A stretch of DNA of 64,000 bases, from contig NC_083520.1 in assembly GCF_032362555.1 (NCBI RefSeq), positions 10,726,001-10,790,000 of the forward strand, given 5' to 3'. Positions within the stretch are counted from its first letter, which is position 1; each line of letters opens with the position of its first letter. A model generated the notes under the pieces. That model did not search any database. It was not told the origin of the DNA and saw only the letters and a program-made list of their open reading frames with translations. Shown one piece after another: positions 24,920 through 38,200 of the stretch. The translations under genes and the position numbers were made by a program. The DNA is from Amyelois transitella. Lineage: Eukaryota > Arthropoda > Insecta > Lepidoptera > Pyralidae.

Positions 24920-27329
24920 TATATTCACGGCAATTAATTTGAGAACAACTTCATACCAGCGGCTTTAATCGTTGCGTAGCGTCGGTAAAGCACAAGGATC
25001 TAATTTCTTTTGTCACAAAAACTCATTAAATCGTACAGTGTATAAAGTAAAGAGTGTATAGAAAGAAAGCTTTCTGAGAATTTTATCGCTCCGTAGTCCG
25101 CACCCAAAGATTTATATCAAATACTGAAATCTTGTTAAAATTTAAAATTTATTTACATGATTTTATTTATCTACATTGCTTGCCTAAACGTAACCTTATA
25201 AGACACAAAAATAGAGAAATATTGGCAAAGGTATGAATATTAAACCTTTCTAATATTAATTTATGAAGTAATAATAAGTAAAACAAAAAAGATCAGGTCT
25301 TATTTCGGCATCCAAACATTGCAACCAATGCTTTTGTTTCAATTTTATTTTGTGCCAAAGAGCGGGGGTGAAGAGGGATTACGTTTTTAATATGGGCTTA
25401 GTTGGAGCGGCAATATGAGGCGAGACAAAGCCAGCCTCTTCATTCACCTGCGGGCAATATGCAGCCGAGCAGCTGCGAACACCCGAAAATGGAATAAAAG
25501 TAAACACCACAGCTTAGTCGTCAGAGCAAACTTTTAATATACTCGTAATGTGCTGAAACTAGCTTTTGCGTGGCACCGCGCCCGCGCGGGAATCTGATAG
25601 TTCTAGCAAAGCTTGCATTATTGTACACATATAAAATCAAGCCTCTGTCTGGTGGGGCGGGCAATGAGTATGTATTCCACTTGTCACCATTTGTTTCATT
25701 GTATACTTTTTTCGCTTCACACAAATACTCTCAATGCAAGCTCGTTGTGTGTACTATAATCGAAGGAAAACTTAGTCAAAATTAATAGAAAAAGAAGGGA
25801 GAGGCAATGACTACGTGTTTAGTTAATCTGCATTAGTATTTGAACTAATTGAAGACCAATTAGTAATCACCAAAAATCATTTTTTACTTACATAATATAA
25901 CTAACTGCTATTTACAGGATTATTAAAATAAACGAAACAACTCGTACATTACTTTCAAGTTTCTAAATTTACAGATATTTGTAAACAAACTACGATCCAT
26001 TACCAAGGTGAGAATAACTGCCGGCAAGGGAATTGGGAGGGTCCTCTTAAATGCTTGACTTCAAAAGCTTTGAACGAAAGATATTACGGCGGAGAAATTA
26101 GTCGTTCCCTTGTATTGTCCCCACACTTACTCGTACGAACTTCGCTGATGAAATGTTTCCTATAGAGAAAATATAAATAGTAAAATACAGGTATGCAATG
26201 TTGCTTTAACTTTGTTTATTACAATCAATATGCCTTTCAATATCTCTTTCTGTCGATCGATCATTTTGTTTGAAACGTAAAAAAATCTTAATATTATAAT
26301 AGCTTACGTAATAACTTAAGACGGAAGAAGGTCCTTTAAGTAGAGACTAAATAGATTAACGGACTTGGTATTACATGGATCTCACAACTATTTAGAAAGA
26401 CTGAGCTGCGAGACTTGGGTTTTTTTACAGGATGTTTTTGATAGCATTCTTTTTACTGGAATATTCGTAGGTACTGCCTTTCCATCAGTTCCAGTAAATG
26501 GCTGCTCACACTACACAGTGTAATTACAATGTAACAACATAAATGTGATCGAGCGCGGATTACTCGCCATCAATTTATCCTTTCGGTCCAAAATTTGACG
26601 AGGAACGGAGGCCGGGCTAATTGAAGCCGTCGACGCGCAATTACGAGCACATGGGCCCGACGCGAATTAAGATAAAAACAGGTAATTTATTCAAAGAGAG
26701 CATCCGATTCATCCCGCGGCGCGCGTGTGCGTGTCAATAAATCTAAATATTCATCAGAGCTCCTCTTCCTCATTTACCGGCATTAATTACACCGCTCCGT
26801 GCACTCCGAGCCGCGTTAGTATGCCGCCGGTGTGCGCGGCGGCCGAGGGTGCTGCAGGAGACACCTGGCTCCTGTGGCGACGGCACAAGGTCCCAAATAC
26901 TTCGCCGCTTCAACCCTCGAGTGGACGTAACGAGCATAACTGTCTCGTATTTTGGCTTAATTGTATTGTCACAGGAGACTATATGTCTCCCGGTATTGGT
27001 CGAGATACAGCAGAATAGAAACATTATGCGGGCACAAATCTGTCACATTGTTATGGGGTTTTTATGGACATGAAGCCATTATCTCGATGGCAAATTGACA
27101 CAAATTACAATTTTATGTGATTATACGATTTGCTTTTTTTATGCTATTACGAGTATGTAAGTCCTGTTATCGTTATCGTTTTTTAAATATCTACAAGCAT
27201 TTCTGCCAGCTTTATTGTTTACGATTGCATTGACATATCATTTGAAATTATCGATTACATCGTTTTATTTCTCACCTTGCTCTGTTCCCGGCGCCCTCAC
27301 CCGCTTAACTTATTCCAGGATAAAAACGT

Positions 27330-27580
27330 TCTTAACTAATGTTATTAATGCGAAAGTAAGTTTGTTTGTTATCTCTGCGTGCATTATCTTCTGAACCAAT
27401 CTCTTAAAATTTTGCGCATATATAATTAGGGATCTGATGAAGGACATAGGGTATTTTTCTGGTTAAAACTAAAGTTCTCGTATGATTTGCGAAAAACTGT
27501 ATTCTTTTGTTTAACGCCTATTGATGGCATTACATTCGCAAACGGGCAAATCTGCGGGTAAAAGCTAGTAATAATATATT
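27330..27580. repeat. RTE-like LINE 3'-end fragment
   Basis: It has gcgaaagtaagtttgtttgt, tgatgaaggacatagggtat and the terminal gcgggtaaaagctagtaata, which recur in the same order in the copy at 50876-51075. Confidence 0.65.
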
Positions 27581-28554
27581 ATTATTCTCAAGACAAGCTG
27601 CTGCAGCAAACTTCCCTAATCGAGACAGCGGCCGAGTCTTATCAAATCTACCTAATTCAAGCTTGCAAGCAGACTGCCAATGAATGCGAAGTCCCCCTCA
27701 GTTTAGCGGATTCCCTCAGGTGCGGCGGCCGACATAAATCAATCCCGATTGTTATTCCCGCCGCAGCTGCCGCCAGCAGCCATCGTCTGCAACATTTGCA
27801 TCCACTTTTATTTGCGACCTGCGCCTTCGGCTTCACTTTATACATCGAGATAACAAGTCACTCGTGGGTAAGGGCATTTCGATTGATAGTACAAGGTTTT
27901 GGCAAATCCATAGTCATAGTATGGTCATAGTATGAACATCGTCGTTGAACTACATGACTATCGGTCGTATGTTTGAAAATAACATCCACTTTATATATAC
28001 GACACGCAGTCAACTAGTGAATTAAATTTTCTAGGTAATGTACGAGTTTAAACAGCTATTTTAACAATTTAGCTGCTAAACGATACCATATATATCTAAT
28101 GTGATGTTTTCACTCTCCCGTAATTGAAAGTCAAAGTTATTATTACATTATGTTGTTACACAATCTGAATCTGTTTATGAGGTGAAGAGTCCGAAGCTAT
28201 ATCTTTCTTGTTATCATTACGATGAGATGAGCTGCTTTATGGCCGATAAAACATTATCGTTGCTGTTACGATGCGAGCTGAGCTTGTGTCGGTGGAGGGC
28301 TACCAGTCTGCTGATGCGATATCGTTGCTACACTCATTTGACTACAAAGTACCGATATAACCATAGAAATCGTTGTTATATACATGAATATTGTTTACAT
28401 TCCTATTGAGATTGATTAATAAGCAAAAAGACTATCATATCGTAGTATCTAGTTCGTTTTAGAGCTGAACGCGCCCACGTCTAATATTTTGTCACGACCG
28501 CTGCAGTCAACACACAGCGGGGCTTGAGGTTTCCCTATCTGTGTTTAAGCCATA

Positions 28555-28750
28555 TATAAACGTTCTGCTATTCAATACATATTCACGTCTTTTTCCTTAC
28601 AGGGGAGACAGAACTAACGGCATCGAAAAGACTGAAAGGCCACGTTCAGCTAGATGATTTAATGATGCAATCGATTTCGGTTCAGATAGACGGACTGGTT
28701 GCTAGCCTATCGCCTAAAATAAGAATACTAAGTGTATATGCCAATATATA
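28555..28750 (+). repeat. Interspersed repeat family B, partial
   Basis: It contains cgaaaagactgaaaggccac, gttcagct and ggttgctagcctatcgccta in family B order. The 3' end is lost. Confidence 0.65.
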
Positions 28751-30540
28751 TAAAACTGTAATAGTAATCGACTGAATCTCTGATCTACAGACTACGCACA
28801 GCCACCAGCTGGGTCTAGTGATTTGGCATGTAGATAAACTCCTTATGTGATCTAGGGGTGCACTAAGGGAGAGTTTCCCGAAAATCGCAACGTGAGTGGA
28901 AGTTTTCCGTTTTCTTTTAGTTTTGCGATGGGAGCCGCGGGCGCTGTTTAGTATTTATAAATCGTTAAATTCATCCGTTCGTAGACAACACAAGTCAAAG
29001 GATAATCTTTAAATCGTGGCCATTAAATTCGGAACCTTTTTCGGTAGCTTTCCCGCTTAACGTTAATTCCCTGTTTTCTGGTTTCGAGGAAATTTTGTAA
29101 AAATCTTTCTAAGTAAAGGATTAACCCTTACTTCCAGTTAAAAGTCTAAAATAACAGTTTTTCACCAAGAACTGACGGAAAATCTTACACAACTCTATGG
29201 TTCAGAGGCAAACTGTCTTTATTTTGTTGATTTTCTTCAAGCCATCAATGGGTTTACTTTACTGTTAGGGAAAAGTTTAGATTCATCTGTAAATATGAAC
29301 CCTGCAGTAGAATTAAGTATGAAAGAAGTTCTGTCGGGAGTTTTTATGTTTGAGCCCGGCGCCGGCGTCACATTAACAGCAGTTAATGTATCTGCGGCCC
29401 CGCTCCGCGCCCCGCCCGCTCCCCGCGCCGCCTGATGTACTCGTAAAAACTGTAATTGCCTCTTAATCTCCAATCACCATCGACTCTCGGTTTAAACACT
29501 CTTCACCGGTTTTATCGCTCCGCTACTTGAGAGAGATTAAGTACTGATATAATATCTCGCACCTGACTAAACAGTCTTATTAAAAACGACTTAGCGGATT
29601 ATGATTTGAGCGCGTTTATCTATTTTAATGTAGTAAAAATTACTGGTAGGCTTACGATATGATCTCAATATATGCGTATACTTACGTAATTTTGAGACTT
29701 ATTTATCTAAATCCGCCTTGATTATTACAATATTTATTAATCTATGGAGACCGCGCACGAGGGCGTGACCTGAGATAGTGATGTGATTAAATAACGCCAC
29801 GCTCTGGGCATTGTTCCCTTCCACTCGGGGCCTATGGCGACAATATCGATGCAGCTTATCGATATTTATGGCGCGACGGCTATCTTAAGAACTTGATCTT
29901 AAATTTTCTTATCATAAAATGAGTCATATATGTATATGAAATGACGCTAAGATCTTGCGTGTGGTGCCAAATTATTGTCTGTTTTAAACTTCTACAAGAA
30001 TTTAAAATATGCTCGTGCTGAAAACCTTCAAAATCTTGAGCAAACTCTTTCATAATATGGAGATTTCCGGTGTTCAGTAGTTAGTGAATCAAAATTTGCA
30101 TTATGTTTTAAACAAAGTTATTGCAAAACCAATCAGGCCAGGTCACGCGCCACTAATTAAGACAAGGCGGCGAGTCTCATCACTTCTAAAGCCAATTCTT
30201 CTTTGTCCGGACGAGACAAGATAAAAGTTAAGGAATTTTTCGTGACGACATAATTACGGGGCTCATCTTACGACTTTGCTTCCAGACTATCCGTCTTCGC
30301 GGGCACATCGTTAATTAGGTGCAGAATAAAAGAAAAAAGCTTGTGTTGATTCAATTTTTTATTCAGAAATTCAAGTTTATTAACGTTAGTTTATATAAAT
30401 TCATTCTAGCGTCGGTTTCTCTAAACAACCTGCTTACAGTCCAGTCTTCGGCCCCGTGGCGCTCGAGCGCGCACGATTGCACCTGTACGCTCAGCTCACG
30501 GGTCACAGGTTCAATCACACACGCTGAAGCGATCCACACG

Positions 30541-30583
30541 GAGCGCCCGAGCGCGCCCGAGCGCTCCCGAGCGCGCCCGAGCC
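30541..30583 (+). repeat. 10-bp GC-rich minisatellite, four units
   Basis: Units of cccgagcgcg and cccgagcgct alternate over about 40 bases. They lie within a GC-rich patch at 30440-30600. Confidence 0.8.
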
Positions 30584-30699
30584 CACTAATTACGAGTACT
30601 ACGACACATACACGTTACCCTATCATACACTGGATCACCTCTGTAGCTCTCCTCACTCGTATTATTGCTATATGAGATTTCGGGCGAGAGCTCGCCACA

Positions 30700-31960
30700 T
30701 TAGACTACAGTAGGGAACTTCAGACACGATCAGATAAACTCCGAATATCAAAATATTACATCGTCGTAACAAAGTAGAGATACAATAGAGTCGTTGTAGA
30801 GAGCGAATTCTAAGTTATAATTATATAATATTTACGTTACTTCAATACAAATGTACAATCATTATTATCTAAGTTATCATATTGAGTAATATTTACAATG
30901 AAACTGTTGACTAATTTCAATTCTTTGGCGAATGTTTATAATTTATTATTTTAATAGTATGTAGCACAATCCATAACTTGATTTTAAGTACACTGGTTTT
31001 TCAAACATTTTATTACCAAGTTGAGTAAAAATGACTAGAAAGTATTTATGATACAATATTTGGCTGTTCTTAGACTAGTAACGTTGATTGTAATACATGG
31101 AATAGAATCGATTATACTCGTAAGGTTTACCTGTTTCATAATTCGTTTATGTTTCCGATCTGCCGAGTCTACAAGCGGGCTTAGTACACAGCTGACATTC
31201 ACAGAAGGTGCTATGACAATTCGTGATCACAATTTTTATAATTATTTAATAAAGAAAAACAGAAGACCAAATAGTATCAATAAATTTTTACTGTTAAGTG
31301 TCAAATGCATTTGTTTTTCAATAATAAAGTTCCTTTCATTATTTATGCCAATTTTATAAAGTTGTATTAAAAGATGAACAATTTTGAATTTGTACAAAAA
31401 TTATGGATAAATTTTTGTACAAATTATATTTATATGTTCCTAAAGACTTTTTATAAAAAACAAATGCATTGAATTGGAGACAGACAGAGAAATAATTAAA
31501 TGAAGGAGACAGCGCTGCGACAGTCGTGGACGGATTACACGCGACGAACGCAACTCGGACAGCGACGGGCGGCGCTAGTGGGCGACACCGCTGAGTACTT
31601 ACAGCATTCTGACTACCATTTGCCCAACTTTACTCGCACCGGCACTGTTATCTGTATCGATGATATCATTGACGAGTGGAGGATGGACATGATGGAATGA
31701 TATCAACGTAACCGGAATGATAATAATACCTTAACATTAACCACTTCACTAACCTTTCAATGCTCTCAAACAAGTATCTTCCAAATTAATGAAGCGAACA
31801 TTTTTCCTTATTCATCTACATAGACGAAGAAATGCAATCTGTTTAAGTACATTATAACCCAAAGGTATAACGTGCTTCCTGATGTCAGACCCCGAAGCAG
31901 TATTATACGTGTTCATTTTCATTACACTTTCTACAAGACCGCGAAAAGATAAAATGCCCT
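30700..31960. other. Intergenic DNA downstream of the Dok-7 gene
   Basis: This is AT-rich DNA with one GC-richer patch at about 31500-31640. The plus-strand open frame through that patch (31500-31700) has no recognisable domain, and I do not call it. A perfect foldback lies at 31387-31425. Confidence 0.5.
31387..31425. repeat. Perfect 15-bp inverted repeat, 9-nt spacer
   Basis: The arm aatttgtacaaaaat (31387-31401) pairs with atttttgtacaaatt (31411-31425). There is no T-run following it that would suggest a polymerase III terminator. Confidence 0.9.
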
Positions 31961-31961
31961 T

Positions 31962-31967
31962 TTTATT
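31962..31967 (-). terminator. Candidate poly(A) signal of the Dok-7 gene
   Basis: AATAAA on the minus strand, about 245 bp after the Dok-7 stop codon. The placement suits a short 3' UTR, but other A/T-rich variants lie further on. Confidence 0.4.
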
Positions 31968-32212
31968 TTTCAAACTAAGACCTCAATAACTCTATTAGAG
32001 ACGTGATAATTTTAAGTAAGTAATTATTTATCACTTCATTCACTGACTAAATTATCACATTCACAATTTCTCTTAAACACGTCTAATCCATCACAATTTT
32101 CATAAAAGCACATATTGACCAGATCTTCAGTAAAAATGATAGTGCGGGAGACAGTGTCGGAATCTGATCGTCGTAGAAATGTCGCGTACATCCGACGTTG
32201 GCGAGGGCCTGT

Positions 32213-35200
32213 CTACGGCAGGTTGGTATAGAGATGTTCGCAGACTGGGTGAGTTCGGAAAACTGCGGTGAGTCTGGCGTCCATGTTCTGGTACTCCTTG
32301 CCTGATCGCGGCCTTAGCGTGCTTGTCGTTTGTCGCACCACCCTGTAAAATTACGCTAGTTAGACACCAATGCAATGAAACAATCCTTACTTCAGAAATA
32401 TCAATAAAATTAAAGCTATTGCAATTATACTCGTAAAAGTTGTTAGTGGAAGGGTCACTTACCGCATTGTGATTGGCGTGTCAGTGGAGGAGTGTGACGA
32501 GCAGATAGACAGCGTCTCGATGTAGTCTGACATGTCAGATGTCCCGCTTGATGTGCTGTGTGTGTCCACTACCCCTGTTAAATAACAAAAAAAAGCAAGG
32601 TTAGTATAAACTAAATCAAAATTCAGTACACTCTGTACATAAATCTATTTAAAATTGACAATCCATAAAATAATTATATATTTTTTTTTTATTTATCTTT
32701 GATACGAGCTTTTGCCCAGGTGTTCGCTCTGTTGGAATTTATACGTCATCTTATCTAACAAATTGATATATCAGTCACCTTTGTCTTAATAAGAAGATTT
32801 GTATAACGTTATATTTACCTCTTAAAGGTTTAACAGTTAGTATTGGTACTTCAGCTTCAGCAGAAGAAGACTTTGCTGGAACTCGGACTCGCTGCAATGT
32901 TGTAAACTCTCGCAACGGGTCCGTGGACTTGGAGCGTCTCGGGAGCGTCGTGTGGAGGCAGCAGGCGCGGCGGGCGGTGCGGTACTGCCGGTGCGTTGCT
33001 GCCGTGGTGAGCGGCAGCTCGAACTCAGCCAACTCAGCCCCCGGCCTCAGCGAGCAACTCGATACCCCAGAGTCATTAGAACTTGACGAGTCACGATTTC
33101 CAGCAGCTTTCCCGGGTACTGATGATGACCGCTTCGCTGGAGTAGCACCGCGTCCCCGACCTTTGGATGCTTCGGAACTATCTGCGTCAGAATGCTTATT
33201 ATCGACTGCACAATCGCAAGGTGTAGACGTGCTTTCGCCATCCATAGCCATATTTCGTAAAGTCTCAATCGATGATGTTGATCCATGACTCCCAACGCTA
33301 CCATCAAACTCTTTCACATCATCTAGGAATCGTGACGAATCCGCTGAACTTGAGCGTTTTCTGTACTCTATTCTCTCTGCACGATCCCTTGTGAGAACAT
33401 GATTATCTATAGCATTTGAACTGCCCACGATTGAGGGTCGAACTTCATCTGATCCACTAAGGGTTGGGTTACTTGCTGATTTTTCTTCTAATAGCCTGCT
33501 TATAGGATTCTTTGATGCATGTTTCATGGTGTGAAAAGCGAATCCAGCTATCGGAGACATAGGCGTGTATCCAGCAGGTAACGATTTATTGAGTTCCATT
33601 TTATTACTTTCTATGGAATTAGGTTCCATCATTAAATAATCATCATTTGAACTACTCTGCTTTATTTCACAACCTACAGCACTAGCGCCATCATCTTTAG
33701 GTTGTAGATGTCCGCACTTTGTGCATATGTGCTTGCCGTTTACTAATGAATAAGAAAGTGGATTTAAATTAGCTGCGATTGCATGCAACTCAGTTTGTGT
33801 CACTCCGGCTCTTCGCAAAAGATCCTTCGCATTCTCGTAATGTTCTAAAGACAACGCGAAATTAAGATTTTCATAATTTGCTAACGGGCCCTCGTCGACC
33901 TCTACTTTGTGAGGATCTAAGCTGTGGGATTCTAACATAAACTCGTCGTGAGAGATGCTCGGCCGCAACTTTTTTCTCGTTTTACGAGAGACGTCTATAG
34001 TGGCATATAATGCACTTCGGTTTCTGTCGCTTAAGTTCGGCATCAAGTTTTCTTTATTTGGAACTAGATTATCTGTCGACGTAGTAGTTGTTTTCCTACA
34101 GTACGGAAGTTTTATCCAGTTGTGTGCCCAGTTGGTCACTTTTTGACACGCACAGTTTGCGGGCTGGAAATTTTCTTCTGTGTCTATAACTTGTGGTTCT
34201 TTCGGCCTCTTACCGAATTTTAATAGACATCCACATGGCTTTTTTAATATAACAGTATTGGATGTAGAACTTTTTGTTACTTTGAATAGCTCATTATCCA
34301 AACACTCCCTTAATCTTTTTGGCGTATCGTAATATTCGGTTTCGACCTGAGAACAAACAAAAATAAATAAATGTTAATGTTTTTAGTAAAAAGTTACAAT
34401 AAATTCCTAACCTTAAAAGTGAAATATTTACCTCTGTGGAAGCAAGTTTGGGCACATCATAGTTCTCATATGGCCCTATTTTTGTTCTGCTCTCGACGGC
34501 AGGAGTGTGTACGCATTTACATGTCTGTACAGGCGTTGGCATTGGAGGCTTTTTATTCAAATTCAATTCTAATCTAATAGGTTTGGGAGGCCGGTCGGGC
34601 GGCGGCACACATCGACACAGCTCCTCAGTCTTATCTTCTGCAATCAGTGTAATCTCACTATTTGAGATCCGTTCCGGCTGCGCGTTCTCACTCACAGCGT
34701 CCATAGTCCACGCCGGACTGAAGTGTTTAGCGCCGGGTGTAAGCGCCGCTGTCGACGACCGCGACAATGCTCCTAATTTCGAAATACAACTCATACATCT
34801 TTCTAATGTTACATTTCCAGATGCATTCCATGGAGCAGTGTCCATTCCTTCTATTGTTTCATTAACGGATGCCGTATCTGCCAAACCATGGTCTTGGTAA
34901 GTGCTTCGTTCTGCTGACGGCCAGTACGGCGAGATTGCGCCCGCTTCCTCGCCACAAGGGTCCTCGTATAGACGATCCGACAGTAACGAATTATCCACCG
35001 TGTTTAATTCAGAGAGACGTGTATCAGGTCTATAAGTTTTATGTGATTTTGGACTCTCTCCACCTGTGAAGAAAAATTATCGTTATATAATATAATACAA
35101 GATATTGAATTCGTCCGTCATAAAACACTATAAATATTTTTCTTTACAATAAAATTACTTCTAAATGTATAGATTGCTCTTACGATGAGGAAAAATTGTA

Positions 35201-38200
35201 CGGAATCTTGCATATTCAGACAACTGGACGTATGGCCCTAACCAAAAAAATAAGCAATATAGGTTTACATTATCCTGCAGGTTGCGAAAGTGTGTCGAGA
35301 ATCATAGTCTTAAAACCTGAATTTCATTCCCGTTTCACACCCGTTCCAAAATCATGGTCAAAATGCGCAACCTGGGTATCACTAGAAAAAATTTAGTATG
35401 TTACTGAAACCAACGCCAGGAAAGAGAAGAAGGCTGTTGTAATTCCAGACTTACCTTCAGTTTTCTTAGTAGCAAAGGGCCTCCTCTTGGGCGAGAGGCG
35501 TCCCTGCGACGCGAGGTTGAAGTCGCGCGCCAGCTCGCGCGCCTGGTCCGTCACCAGCACGTGCAGGCCCTCGCCCTTCCCGCAGTGCGAGCCGCCCTCG
35601 AAGCAGAACCTTCCCTCCACCACGCCATATCGCCTGCATTCATGATGCAATGTTAATGTAAGGAATTCTCTATAACATTGATCAACAATAAAAACACATA
35701 TAGGTATTGCAATGTGCGAAAGAATAGGTAAATAAATTTTGTGGGATTTTGTTAGATTTAGCCTACAAAGAAAATCTTTTGTATCGGAATTTATTTCTGA
35801 ATTAGACTGAAACTCATCTTTTAAGGATTTACAAAAAATGAAGTCATTACAAAAATACATAAAGGAGTTTCTCTCAAATGTCTCCTCCCTGCGTAGTGAA
35901 TGGAAAAATCGAGCAATTTCACGGCAGTCTTTAAAACTTTTGAATAAAACTCAAGTTCCTAATCCAATTACCTAAGGACAAATTTTTATTGAATTACCTA
36001 TAAAATACGCGAGGACCTCAATCTGCCTACTCTAATTAGTAACAGTCAATGGTGACCTGAGATGCTGCAGTTCCCAGACGCCGAGCAGCCGCGGCGGCAC
36101 GCCCGCGGTGAGCGCGAACCGCCGCGCGTGCAGGTGCAGCCGCGCCGGGCCCGCCGGCAGCCGCGCGCGCCCGCCCGCGCCGCCCGCGCCGCCCACCAGC
36201 ACCAGGTAGTGGCGCGGCTCGCCCAGGTGACTGCTCACCTTCACCTGCATTACACACGCCGTCAGAACTAGAATTCGAGCTGCGCGAATTATCTTTCCTG
36301 TCTCAGTCATCATTTTAGAACCTTTGAAAACTCTATGTAGCATTAATAAGGATCAACAATCTTTAATAATGGATTTGAGAAAGGTGTCAAATGAATGTAA
36401 ATATTTCTAGTGTTGTGGGCATTTATAGCTTACGCAAATATGAGCTCTATATAACAGCTAATGAGAGCACAACATACATCTATCAGAACAGAGTGTATAT
36501 ACTCGTATATTTAAGACATATATACCAAATATATATACACAAACATAACCAAAATGGGAAACCTCTTCACAGACCTGCCATTGTATAAGCCGCTCGCGGG
36601 TCTCGAAGGCGAGAATGGCGACCAGGTCGCGGCAGACCAGCGCCAGCGTGTTGGAGTGCTTGTCGAGCGTGAAGCCGGCCTCGCAGCCCAGGTACTGCTG
36701 CAGCGACAGCGACGCCTTGCTGGCCGCGCCGCCCCAGCGCGCCCGCGAGTCCCGGTACAGCTGCATGTGCACGCAGTCTGTGCAGTCCAAACAAAATAAT
36801 GGTTATTGTAGGCAACCTTCTTTATTTATATTTAATAATTAATAATTTCTTATATATAAATATTAACAGGCAAAGCTACATGTATACCATAGCAACGGTT
36901 GTCATGATTTGTTTGGTTAGCAAAAACACATCAGATTGTAAAATATTTTTATTTGATTTCCTAAAATATAGTGCGTTTCATCTGATTATTTCTCTCCTCT
37001 TCAGTTCTCCTTCTTTTTTCTTTAGTGTATATACCTAGTATATTCCTAAACTTTCATCTTTACTTCCTTCAGTAATTAACGTAGAAAAATGACAGAAATA
37101 CTGGGTAGTTTTGGTTGAGTAGAATAGGACTCAATCAATATATTTCTATGGATGTCCTATCGGCACACAATCACACTTCAGCTCTTTCCTTTACGGGGTA
37201 ATTACACTCAAATACTACGTTACCGGGTGGCATAATTATTAATTTGAGATTTAGTATAAAGAAGAATTCCAAGTTTATAAATCCAAGTGAACAAACGGAC
37301 AAGAACATTGCTTAAAAAAAGGCGTCAGTCACAAAAAATGCCAAATCTTTTCACAATATTATATCACAACAGCTAGTGGTAATTCGGAATTCTCTGGATG
37401 ATAGGCACTTGCAGAAAAACGTTGTAGCGGGAGCGATGCTGAGGATTGGAGTGGAAGATGATGGAGAAGGTTGCTTCCAATCACGTCGGGGTCACCAATG
37501 TAGCGGGAGCGATGATTCGGCTCGACCGCCACCAAAGGGAAGATCTTCCGCCAGGCTAGGTGTTATGCCTGGGGAACCGCGGCTCCGACGATGTTGTGTC
37601 GGAGGTTGTATATATAGATCCAATCCGTGAAATCTTTGAAATCGCGTCTCAGATTCTTCGCTGCTATTGGTTGAGCGCGTCATTTTCTTCGCGATGATTG
37701 ACAGTTGTTGTGAGATTGGATGTTGTGACGAGTGGCGTAGAGATGTCGCCACAACGTGTTACGAGTAGGTATGTAGAAAGTGTTTCAAGCAAAGGTAAAC
37801 GTGTACTTTTGTTATAAGTACGCGTAAAGTTTATGATAAATTATGTTTTACACATTAAGTTCTACTGACTTTAGCTAACGAAATCCATCTAAATATTCAA
37901 CGAGAATTCATGTAAGCGGAAATCAAATTATCCACTTAAAAATTCATGAAACGAATGCAGTCGGGAACTCTTGTGCACTTTACACGATACTACGAAGTGG
38001 AAATCGTTAGATCTGCATCATTTGGTTCATAAAAGGAATGTTAGAATTTGTCTGGATTCCTGAACATATCGCGAGCGGTGCTCGGTGCCCGCCCGGGAAC
38101 CGTAACATTTAACATCCGATCGCAGCAATAAAGAAGGTTCGCACCATTCTTCGTATTTTATGGAGTCGAAAATAAGCAGCGGCATCCTTTGTAGTCGCAC

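Larger units (their letters stand above)
24920..30700. other. Non-coding, possibly regulatory stretch
   Basis: No firm exon. GC-rich, TAAT-rich islands occur at about 26560-26900, 27600-27790, 29340-29470, 29740-29880 and 30440-30600. A decayed RTE-like fragment (27330-27580) and a family B copy (28555-28750) interrupt them. Confidence 0.45.

Noticed and set aside
26725-27073. Overlapping frames near 26725-27073 on both strands
   Set aside because: No motif or coherent splicing; the region is one of the GC-rich, TAAT-bearing islands.
30319-30675. A 118-residue plus-strand frame
   Set aside because: It runs through a GC-rich minisatellite and reads low complexity; nothing protein-like is seen.
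31500-31700. A 66-residue plus-strand frame in a GC-richer patch
   Set aside because: No domain, no splice partner and no conservation evidence. It could be a non-coding exon at most.
36036-36257. Several long open frames over 36036-36271 and 36554-36842 on both strands
   Set aside because: They are GC-rich shadows of Dok-7 exons 3 and 4; only one frame joins in phase to PH and PTB sequence.
37492-37752. An 86-residue minus-strand frame
   Set aside because: It lies wholly within the LTR, which has an identifiable primer site and termini; there is no protein family match.
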